Translations under genes and position numbers: made by a program
DNA from: Theristus sp. LFF4_11
Taxonomy: Eukaryota; Nematoda; Chromadorea; Monhysterida; Xyalidae
Direction of reading: 5' to 3'
DNA length: 64,000 nucleotides
Assembly: GCA_030248135.1 (NCBI GenBank)
Contig: JASANC010001021.1
Span: 1 to 64,000, forward strand
Shown: one piece after another, positions 1 to 8,834 of the stretch
Position numbering within the stretch: the stretch's first letter is position 1
Layout: each line of letters opens with the position of its first letter
Notes under the pieces: generated by a model
Databases searched by the model: none
What the model saw: the letters and a program-made list of their open reading frames with translations, nothing else
What the model was told of the DNA's origin: nothing

Positions 1-548
1 GGAATGACGTTTTTGAGCGTCGCAAAGTTTGGCATTTCCGATGCAGCCAAAGTGGCATTTCATTTCACATTGTGAATTCTGAGCGTCTCGACCTGTACCG
101 TCTGCGAGCGCAACTTTGTTTGGTTGATGCTTCGTGTCGTGTCCTGGCGTCGTCGTCATCATAGTTGATCAAATTGCAAGCCGGTAAGCTATTTTTCAGT
201 TTAGCTGTGCATAATAGTGGCGTCTTGAGGGTAAAAACGTAAAAGGCATGATATCGGTTTGGATGGAAAAAAAGGTAAATGACGTCACCAAAACAAAATC
301 TAGAAAGTGCCGCCATATGGGAGTCATTCGGGAGGCGTTTGCAATCAAATGTGGTTCTTCTGACTCCCTGAATGATTTGGTTTGGTACACCTTTCGTTTT
401 CAATTTTTATCAAAAAATTTTTTTTAACAACCTTACTTGTGACTTTCGCTCCTTCATTTTTGCGGGGATTTAACAAAAGACGAAGCCGGCAAACGCAGAT
501 TTTCAGTAATCAAATCAGCGTCTTTTGTTTGTCATCTGTCAGATTGTC
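1..548. other. Left edge, no recognised gene
   Basis: Short frames on both strands, none with a recognisable domain or codon bias. It might belong to a very long intron or downstream flank of the galactosyltransferase-like gene. Confidence 0.4.
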
Positions 549-1042
549 AAAAGACGGAATGTGTGAGCAACTTTTTTAATGCGTTTTTTCTCACTGCAGC
601 CATGGCGCAGCGGTACCGTTGTCGCTTAGCAGTGCGGGGGCCTTCGTGGATCGGATCCCATCGTTGAAAAAAAAAATCTTTAAAAATTGATTGTTTTCGA
701 TCGCAAGCTTCATGCTTGCCAGCAAGCTGCGTTCCCTGACCTATTCCCAACTTCATCAAGAATAGCCGTGTAAACACGGCATCTTTTTTCAGTGTGCAAG
801 GTGCGCGCGGAATTTGAATGAAAGAAAAAACAGTTTCAGAAAACCAATTGTGCATAAAAATAATTGTTTTGTGTTTTTTGGTGTGTGTGTGTGTGGTGTG
901 TGCATGGTGTTGAGGTGTTTGAGGTGTTGGTCAATACCACACGACCGGTTTTCAAATACCGATAACTTCATTCATGGCCACACAACTATGACCTATTTTT
1001 TCAAACGTGTCCCACTGAAATAACGTCATTTGCCGCCAAACA
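549..1042 (+). repeat. 490-bp direct repeat, copy 1
   Basis: This segment recurs almost unchanged at 2657-3146. It contains a tRNA-like SINE head (597-665), a CA/TG-rich stretch near 886-905 and the start of a 211-bp TIR element. The copies diverge exactly at 1043/3147: copy 1 continues into the MITE interior and copy 2 into the Gly/Tyr minisatellite. Confidence 0.85.
597..665 (+). mobile_element. tRNA-derived SINE head
   Basis: TGGCGCAGCGG fits the pol III A box (TRGCNNAGYNGG), and GGATCGGATCC about 40 bp downstream is a near B box (GGTTCGANTCC). The spacing is that of a tRNA gene, but no clean cloverleaf can be folded, so a SINE promoter region is more likely than a functional tRNA. A second copy lies at 2705-2770. 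Confidence 0.5.
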
Positions 1043-1210
1043 TGCGTTTGTCGTTCACAGCAAACCAGACCTTCCGTTTACCCGGTTTCTTCCCGTAAAT
1101 AAATGGCGAATGTCGAATCAGTCACACCAAACTGAAATTTTAGTGCCTGTACTTTGCCAAACGGGCGGTTTTAAAGCAAATGACGTCATTTTAGTCCGGA
1201 CACGTTTGAA
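1000..1210 (+). mobile_element. MITE with TCAAACGTGTCC terminal inverted repeats
   Basis: The left end TTCAAACGTGTCCCACTGAA is mirrored at the right end by TTAGTCCGGACACGTTTGAA. Each end also holds a TGACGTCA-like palindrome. A second full copy lies inverted at 3985-4197, and a truncated left end lies at 3106-3146. It has no coding capacity. Confidence 0.75.
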
Positions 1211-1368
1211 TAAATCAAAATAATAATAGTGAACTTGCGTCTGTCAGTTGCCGCCCGCAACGTGATCGCAAAACCTGGTAGGAGTTTTTTTCTATTTTTC
1301 CAAAGTCTAGACATAGGTGATTTGAAGAGCGGGCCCTCGCCATGTGGCAGATAGCAGCTGGCTGAAAC

Positions 1369-1822
1369 TACCGTATTACACCCAATAAACCCCCATGGGG
1401 GATTAATACGTCAGCGACTTTTAGGGGTGGGGGTTTATTGGTGGGGGGATTATTGGTGGGGGGGGGGGCTTTATCTACAAACAAATTCTAGGAGTGGAGG
1501 TTTATTGAAAAATGGCAAAAATACCTTGCATTGCAGGCAAGAAAGTCGCAGAAACTTCTGCTATACATAGAAATTTCCTTTTACAACAGCCTTTTGTAAC
1601 GAAATTACCATTAACTCATCCATTTGGGGCCTTTGGTAGCACAATTTCATTATTTTCACTGCAACCAGCCACTGAATTCGCTGGGTATGTGTTTCAAACA
1701 GGTTTCCAATAATCCCCCATGGGGGATTATTTGTGGGGGGGATTATTCGGAAACTTGTCGTGGGGTGGGGGTTTATTGGTGGGGGGATTAAAGGTGGGGG
1801 GTTTAATGGGGGTAATACGGTA
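1369..1822. mobile_element. G/C-rich TIR element (TACCGTATTAC family), 454 bp
   Basis: The left end TACCGTATTACACCCAATAA is mirrored by GGGGGTAATACGGTA at the right. The subterminal parts consist of runs of five or more G or C (GGGGGTTTATTGGTGGGG type). The unique interior, about 1510-1710, recurs in both copies near 17250-17770. It is bounded by TA. Confidence 0.8.
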
Positions 1823-2246
1823 AGAGTCTTGGTGGAGAGAGGGGGTGGGGACCGGCCGGGCCGACAGGGGGTGCAGACTTAGCCACCACAGTAAACAGGG
1901 ACTTTCGAACACAGCCAAACTTTCGTTATTTTTTGAAAAGAAACAACTAAGAACGACTCATTTTTCAACAGCACGTCAAAAATTGTCCCTTTTCACTGTT
2001 GAAGATGCAATTTTCCCTCTATAAAATGGACAAACTTTTAATGAAACACAATTTGCCCTCTTATTGTTTATTGGATCATTCTGAAAGTGGTCTAGCTAAA
2101 CTCAGCTCAACAAGACACTTCGAACGAACCTGACTTGTAAAAAAATTTTGATTTCATTCCCTGATTTTTTTTCTGATCCTTCCTGGGCTAGAAAAAATGC
2201 ATTCTGGAATTTTTTGTTAACCCACCCTTCCTCACATGTAATGCAA

Positions 2247-2533
2247 GCCAACCATACCCGTGCGAAGGTGTGGGGTACCGATGTGCGCAGCCCTCAAACC
2301 GGTGTGCAACCCGCAAGAACAAACTTTGCAAGCTTTGCTTCATTGCACCGACTGCCTTGTAAATGTGCACAGTTCTCAAAATGGTGCACAATTCTCAAAT
2401 TAGTGCAAAGACCTCAAAATGGTGCGCTGCCCTTAAACCGGTGTCGCCAAAATGCCACGCAAAAATTGTTTGCGGGTTGCACTCCGGTTTTGAGGGCAGC
2501 GCACATTGGTACCCCACACCGGCACACCGGTAT
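2247..2533. repeat. Imperfect palindrome, 287 bp
   Basis: The left arm (ACCATACCCGTGCGAAGGTG, then CAGCCCTCAAACCGGTGTGC) is mirrored on the right (CACACCGGCACACCGGTATG and GTTTTGAGGGCAGCGCACAT). It is probably a MITE. Open frames across it on both strands are products of the symmetry. Confidence 0.6.
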
Positions 2534-2656
2534 GATGCCAACTACGCATCGATTTTTGCAACACAGTGGTATAGCGCCACAGCCGTTTCACGCGTGTTTC
2601 AGACACATTTATATAATGGCACTCTTTGCAAAGAAGTAATGTTTCAAAATCCGCAT

Positions 2657-3146
2657 AAAAGACGGAATGTGTGAGCAACTTTTTTAATGCGTTTTTTCTC
2701 ATTGCAGCCATAGCGCAGCGGTACCGTTGTCGCTTAGCAGCGCGGGGGCCTTCGTGGATCGGATCCCATCGTTGAAAAGAAATCTTTAAAAATTGATTGT
2801 TTTCGATCGCAAGCTTCATGCTTGCCAGCAAGCTGCGTTCCCTGACCTATTCCCAACTTCATCAAGAATAGCCGTGTAAACACGGCATCTTTTTTCAGTG
2901 TGCAAGGTGCGCGCGGAATTTGAATGAAAGAAAAAACAGTTTCAGAAAACCAATTGTGCATAAAAATAATTGTTTTGTGTTTTTTGGTGTGTGTGTGTGT
3001 GGTGTGTGCATGGTGTTGAGGTGTTTGAGGTGTTGGTCAATACCACACGACCGGTTTTCAAATACCGATAACTTCATTCATGGCCACACAACTATGACCT
3101 ATTTTTTCAAACGTGTCCCACTGAAATAACGTCATTTGCCGCCAAC
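2657..3146 (+). repeat. 490-bp direct repeat, copy 2
   Basis: Near-identical to 549-1042 apart from a few substitutions and a short A-run difference. It carries the same SINE head (2705-2770). Its right end stops about 40 bp into the TIR element. Confidence 0.85.
2705..2770 (+). mobile_element. tRNA-derived SINE head, second copy
   Basis: Same A-box and B-box arrangement as 597-665, with TAGCGCAGCGG as A box. It lies within the duplicated 490-bp segment, so it multiplied with that segment rather than by independent retroposition. Confidence 0.5.
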
Positions 3147-3631
3147 CCTGATGACGGTTACGGATACGGACCCCCTGATGATGGTTACGGATACGGGCCC
3201 CCAGATGACGGTTACGGATATGGACCCCCTGATGACGGTTACGGATACGGACCCCCTGATGACGGTTACGGATACGGACCCCCTGATGACGGTTACGGAT
3301 ACGGACCCCCTGATGACGGTTACGGATACGGACCCCCTGATGACGGTTATGGATACGGATCCCCTGATGGATACGGAAAAAAACGTGCCGATCTAAACAC
3401 GGATAGTAAGTGACACCAACAAAAAGCAATGATCGGGCAAAACTATTTCGAAAACACAAGATACATTTTTCAGAGTGTTCGTACCAGTGGCTAAAACTTG
3501 AATGTTCCGAAGGTTGCTGCTGGCGTACAGTCTCGTGTGAACCATGCGATGGCTGCTACTACGATTTCACAAAGTTTGAATGTTCCGAAGGCTGCTGCTA
3601 TTCTTCCGACACGTTCGTTTTTCGTATTTGA
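3146..3631 (+). pseudogene. Gly/Tyr-repeat and Cys-rich protein, 3' end of a gene or gene fragment
   Basis: Eight copies of a 27-bp repeat (3146-3361) encode PDDGYGYGP in one open frame, followed by SPDGYGKKRADLNTD. The exon ends at 3405 in the strong donor GATA|GTAAGT. An intron with acceptor TTTTTCAG leads to 3474. The split codon joins in frame (A|AG, Lys) to a 52-codon tail with ten Cys and two ECSEGCC motifs, then TGA at 3629-3631. The first motif is LECSEGCCW and the second FECSEGCCY. I recognise no family. The 5' side abuts a truncated MITE end exactly at 3146, so no start, signal peptide or upstream acceptor is visible. It could be a broken gene or a fragment captured with repeats. 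Confidence 0.45.
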
Positions 3632-3644
3632 AATCATAAATTTG

Positions 3645-4727
3645 ATATTATCTAAAAATGCGGAGGACGCATATAAAAGGAGGAATATGGCTTTGTGTAA
3701 GCAGTGAGAAACTTTTTTGCTTCACAACTATTTTCAAGTTTCTGATGTGGCACACGGATACAAGTACATAAGAGTTATATTTTTGCGCCGCGTTTGTTTT
3801 AATGAAAAACCTAAAAACCTTCAAAGCGTTTTTCACTTGTCCTCTTCAGCTTAGTGTGAAATCACAGCATGTGCGAAATTCTGCAAACCTGTGCAGAAAC
3901 AAAAAATTAGAGACTTCAAAGCGTTGCTGCAGATAAGCTTTATTGTTGATGACGTACGCATAGCTATGTGGGTACTGTGGATTTATTCAAACGTGTCCGG
4001 ACTAAAATGACGTCATTTGGTTTAAAAACGCCCGTTTGTCAAAGTACAGGCACTAAAATTTCAGTTTGGTGTGACCGATTCGACATTCACCATTTGTTTA
4101 CGGAAAGAAATCGGCTAAACGGAAAGTCTGGTTTGCAGTGAACGGGAAGCGCATGTTTGGCGGCACATGACGTCATTTCAGTGGGACACGTTTAAAAAAT
4201 AGGTCATACATACCCGTGACAAAAAGGTGTTGTCTTCCGTTAATTTTCACTTTCCTCCCCAATTCCAAAAAACCCGAAGGTACCAAAGTCCTGTGGATTG
4301 TTGTATGTACATAGGAGGAGTGTGGATATTGGCTGAACCGTCCGTTCCGTGAGCCATTGCGTGCGCCACAAGAAGGGGACATTGCCTTCGCCACAAGAAG
4401 GGGACAGTGTCTTCGCCAATGCCTCTGCGCAACGCTTTGTCCTTGGCAAAGCAGTGTCAGTGATCGAAGATGTTGTCTTTAATTTGGCAGCTTTATGTTA
4501 AGTTACTATTTGCTCGAAATTCATCGAATGTAGAAATTTCGTTTGTCGAAAAAGTAAGTGCAACCGAAATAATGAATAAACGGCGCAAAAATATGGCTCT
4601 TATGTACTTGTATCCGTGTGCCACATCAGAAACTTGAAAATAGTTGTGAAGCAAAAAAGTTTCTCACTGCTTACACAAAGCCATATTCCTCCTTTTATAT
4701 GCGTCCTCCGCATTTTTAGATAATATT
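3645..4727. mobile_element. 1.1-kb foldback element
   Basis: About 135 bp at 3645-3785 (ATTATCTAAAAATGCGGAGG onward) is repeated in reverse complement at 4587-4727. The arms include AGGAGGAATATGGCTTTGTG and GATGTGGCACACGGATACAA. The loop holds the 213-bp MITE and non-coding DNA. Confidence 0.75.
3985..4197 (-). mobile_element. MITE, inverted copy of the 1000-1210 element
   Basis: Reverse-complement match over the whole length, including both TGACGTCAT motifs. It sits in the loop of the larger foldback at 3645-4727. Confidence 0.75.
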
Positions 4728-4759
4728 CTGACTTTTACATAAGTCCCAAAATCGGACAA

Positions 4760-5110
4760 AACTCAGAATGCGTTGGGCATCCGTTCTTCCGAACTTCCCA
4801 TTCGGCTTACAGCGATTACACTGATTTCATTTTTCGTTTTGGAGAGATGTCGCCCGTCAGGTTCCACGGCTGATTTACCCGAAATTGTCACGATTCAGTA
4901 TCTAAAACTGTGCTTCCTTAAGAAATGTAACCCAAAAATCCCTGATCAGCGCATTGAATTACCCTGGACTCCACAGATCTCCTGTTTTTTTTTGTTTTTG
5001 GACCGATATCGCCAAGTTTCCACGGCTGATTCGCCCGAATCGTCACGACTTTGGTCATTTGGTTGCCGTTTTTCTAATTTTGTTTGTTTCAACTAATTAT
5101 GTGCTTGAAT
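4760..5110. repeat. Diverged copies of satellite B
   Basis: Two degenerate units contain GCGCATTGAATTACCCTGGA, GACCGATATCGCCAAG and CACGGCTGATTCGCCCGAA. They match the array at 7040-7965 but are separated from it by satellite A. Confidence 0.7.
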
Positions 5111-5189
5111 TTGAGGGTTGCTACGCATTGTATTCGTCCTGTTGGTGTAGGCCAGGGGTTTTAACCCACTGTGTCTGAAAGGGTCGGGG

Positions 5190-6990
5190 TAAAATTTAAC
5201 TAAATTGTTGTTCGGTTATGAAACAATTTCAGACAAAAATTGAAAGGGCGACATTTGAAACCAGGTCAAAATCTCCGAACTTTTGAAGACTCCAATTTTT
5301 TGCCCAAAAAATGGTCGGGGCAAAAAAGTAATTGGATTTTTTAAATCTACGGATAAAATTACCCCAGGAAACTATTTTGTTCGGTTATGAAACAACTTTA
5401 GACAAAAATTGCCCAATTTTTGACCCAAAAAAGGCAGGGGCAAAAAGTAACCAATTTTTCAAAATCTACAGCTGCAATTACCCCAGGAAACTACTTTGTT
5501 CGGTTATGAAACAACTTTAGACAAAAATGCCCAATTTTTAACCCAAAAAGGGCCGGGGCAAAAAAGTAACAAGATTTTTAAAATCTACAGCTGCACTTAC
5601 CTCAGGAAACTTTTTTGTTCGGTTATAAAACAATTTCAGACAAAAATTGAAAGGGCGACATTTGAAACAAGGTCAAAATCTCCGAACTTTTGAAAACTCC
5701 AATTTTTTGCCCAAAAAACGGTCGGGGCAAAAAAGTAATTGGATTTTTTAAATCTACGGATAAAATTACCACAGGAAACTATTTTGTTCGGTTATGAAAC
5801 AACTTTAGACAAAAATTGCCCAATTTTTGACCCAAAAAAGGCAGGGGCAAAAAGTAACCAATTTTTCAAAATCTACAGCTGCAATTACCCCAGGAAACTA
5901 TTTTGTTCGGTTATGAAACAAATTTAGACAAAAAATGCCCAATTTTTAACCCAAAAAGGGCCGGGGCAAAAAAGTAACAAGATTTTTAAAATCCACAGCT
6001 GCACTTACCTCAGGAAACTTTTTTGTTCGGTTATAAAACAATTTCAGACAAAAATTGAAAGGGCGACATTTGAAACCAGGTCAAACCTCAGAACGTTTGA
6101 AAATGCCCAATTTTTGCCCAAAAAATGGTCGGGGCAAAAAAGTAATTGGATTTTTAAAATCTACGGATGAAATTACCCCAGGAAACTATTTTGTTCGGTT
6201 ATAAAACAACTTTAGACAAAAATTGCCCAATTTTTAACCCAAAAAGGGGCCGGGGCAAAAAAGTATTCAGATTTTCAAAATCTACAGCTGCAATTACCCC
6301 AGGAAACTTTTTTGTTTGGTTATGAAACAATTTCAGACAAAAATTGAAAGGGCGACATTTGAAACCAGGTCAAAACCTCCGAACTTTTGAAAATGCCAAA
6401 TTTTTTGCCCAAAAAATGGTCGGGGCAAAAAAGTAATTGGATTTTTTAAATCTACGGATAAAATTACCCCAGGAAAATATTTTGTTCGGTTATGAATCAA
6501 CTTTAGACAAAAATTGCCCAATTTTTGACCCAAAAAAGGGCCGGGGGAAAAAAGTACCAGATTTTCAAAATCTACAGCTGCAATTACCCCAGGAAACGTT
6601 TTTGTTTGGTTATGAAACAATTTCAGACAAAAATTGAAAGGGTGACATTTGAAACCAGGTCAAAACCTCCGAACTTTTGAAAGTGCCCAATTTTTTGCCC
6701 AAAAAATAGTCGGGGCAAAAAAGTAATTAGATTTTCAAAATCTACGGATGAAATTACCCTAGGAAACTATTTTGTTCGGTTATGAAACAATTTTAGACAA
6801 AAATTGAAAGGGCGAACACTTAAAACCAGGTGAAAACCCTGCGAACTTTTAAAAATACCCAATTTTTTACCCAAAAACAGGGTCTGGGTAAAAAATTAAC
6901 CCAATTTGCAAAATCTCCGGATGGAATTATCCCAGGAAACATTTTTGTTCACCTGTCAAAATGTTGCAGGTAAAAATTGAAAGGGCGAAC
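5190..6990. repeat. Satellite A tandem array
   Basis: Degenerate units of about 125-140 bp share ACCCCAGGAAACTATTTTGT, TCGGTTATGAAACAACTTTA and GGCCGGGGCAAAAAAGTAA. Successive groups repeat with a higher-order period of about 407 bp (5332 and 5739 are equivalent positions). Open frames of 60-65 codons in it are by-products of the repeat. Confidence 0.9.
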
Positions 6991-7039
6991 ACATATTGAT
7001 TACATAGCTGAAAAAAAAGGAGACAGAAGAATAAGTAAC

Positions 7040-7965
7040 CAACAACAAAATTCGTGATCAGAGCATTAAATTACCCTGGAAAACACCCTTTTCTTGTTTT
7101 TCGTTCCTGGACCGATTTCGCCAACTTCCACGGCCGATTCGCCCGAAATCGTCACGATTCAACATCTAGAGTTGCTCACATAATAAAACTAACATAAATC
7201 CGTAATCAGCGCATTGAATTACCCTGGGAAACACCCTTTTCTTGTTTTTCGTTTCTGGACCGATTTCGCAACTTCCACGGCCGATTCGCCCGAAATCGTC
7301 ACGATTCAGTATCTAGAGTTGCTCACATAAAAAACTAACCCAAAATCCGGGATCAGCGCATTGAATTACCCTAGAAAACACTCTTTTCTTGTTTTTCGTT
7401 CCTGGACCGATTTCGCCAACTTCCACGGCCGATTCGCCCGAAATCGTCACGATTCAGCATCTAGAGTTGCTCACGTAAGAAAACTAACCTAAAATTCGTG
7501 ATCAGCGCATTGAATTACCCTGGAAAACACCCTTTTCTTGTTTTTCGTTCCTGGACCGATTTCGCCAATTTCCACGGCCGATTCGCCCGAAATCGTCACG
7601 ATTCAACATCTAGAGTTGCTCACATAAGAAAACTAACCCAAAATTCGTGATCAGCGGATTGAATTACCCTGGAAAACACCTTTTTCTTGTTTTTCGTTCC
7701 TGGACCGATTTCGCCAACTTCCACGGCCGATTCGCCCGAAATCGTCACGATTCAGCATCTAGAGTTGCTCACGTAAAAAAACTAACCCAAAATTCGTGAT
7801 CAGCGCATTGAATTACCCTGGAAAACACCCTTTTCTTGTTTTTCGTTCTTGGACCGATTTCGCCGATTTCCACGGCCGATTCGCCCGAAATCGTCACGAT
7901 TCAGCATCTAGAGTTGCTCACGTAAGAAAACTAACCCAAAATCCGTGATCAGCGTATTGAATTCC
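7040..7965. repeat. Satellite B tandem array, about 148-bp unit
   Basis: About six units in a row carry ATTGAATTACCCTGGAAAAC, TTTCTTGTTTTTCGTTCCTG, CCACGGCCGATTCGCCCGAA and CATCTAGAGTTGCTCAC. The units are much more alike than those of satellite A, which suggests recent homogenisation. Confidence 0.92.
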
Positions 7966-7989
7966 TACGGACTAAACATTTCTCCTATT

Positions 7990-8560
7990 TTTCGTAGCTC
8001 AGACAAAATTTGTAAGAGTGAAAAACTGATACCCAGTCAAAATGCTACCAACTTTAAAAAATGCACAATTTTGACACAAAAAAGGCCCGGGCAAAAAAAT
8101 TAAACTTAATTTTCAAAAAATACGGATGAAATTACCCTAGGAAAAATTTTTGTTCGACTGTGAAAGTGTCCCAGCTAAAAATTGAAAGGGCGAACACTTA
8201 AAACCAGGTGAAAACCCTCCGAACTTTTAAAAATGCCCAATTTTTACCCAAAAACAGGGTCTGGGTAAAAAATGGATCAACTTCTCAAAATCTCCGAATG
8301 ATTTTACCCCAGGAAACATTTTTGTTCTATTGTGAGACGACTTCAGTTAAGAAATGCAGGTGCGAACACTTGAAACCAGGTGAAACCCCTCCGAACTTTT
8401 AAAAATGCCCAATTTTTACCCAAAAACTGGGTCTGGGTAAAAAATGGACCAATTTCTCATAATCTCCGGATGATTTTACCCCAGGAAACATTTTTGTTCT
8501 ATTGTGAGACGACTTCAGTTAAGAAATGTAGGTGCGAACACATATGATTACACTACTGAA
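7990..8560. repeat. Diverged satellite A units
   Basis: Units with ACCCCAGGAAACATTTTTGT, TGAAAACCCTCCGAACTTTT and GGGTCTGGGTAAAAAATGGA resume the satellite A theme after satellite B. The last two units are close to each other (about 8180-8360 and 8360-8540). Confidence 0.8.
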
Positions 8561-8834
8561 AAAAAAAATACAAAGGGAAATAAGTAACACTGTTTTCAGA
8601 ATAGGTTTTTCGTGTCTACAGCGTATGAAAAGTTGTCCGATGAAAATTTTTTCGCGGCTCCAAGCACAACTTTGGGTGTTCGTTTCGTGTGCACAGAACC
8701 AAGTTTGTGGCTTATACTATGCTCGCTGGAGGCAGCGAGCAAATTTGAAAAAAGCGCGCGAGGGAATATTCAGCCATATAATGCGTGATGCGCTCTCCGC
8801 TCGCTGCGCTCGCTCGCGCATCCGCATGATACAC

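Noticed and set aside
814..1023. 69-codon frame with a Cys/Val-rich hydrophobic stretch, duplicated at 2920-3129
   Set aside because: Identical because it lies in the 490-bp direct repeat; the hydrophobic part is translated TG-rich low-complexity DNA.
3136..3396. Plus-strand frame reading TDTDPLMTV repeats
   Set aside because: Another frame of the same minisatellite, without splice-site support.
3058..3459. Minus-strand frame of 133 codons with RIRNRHQGV-type repeats
   Set aside because: It is the antisense shadow of the 27-bp Gly/Tyr minisatellite; the plus frame has the consensus donor and an in-phase second exon.
5332..6637. Repeated 60-65 codon frames beginning MDFLNLRIKLPQE
   Set aside because: They recur with the satellite A period and are products of the tandem repeat.
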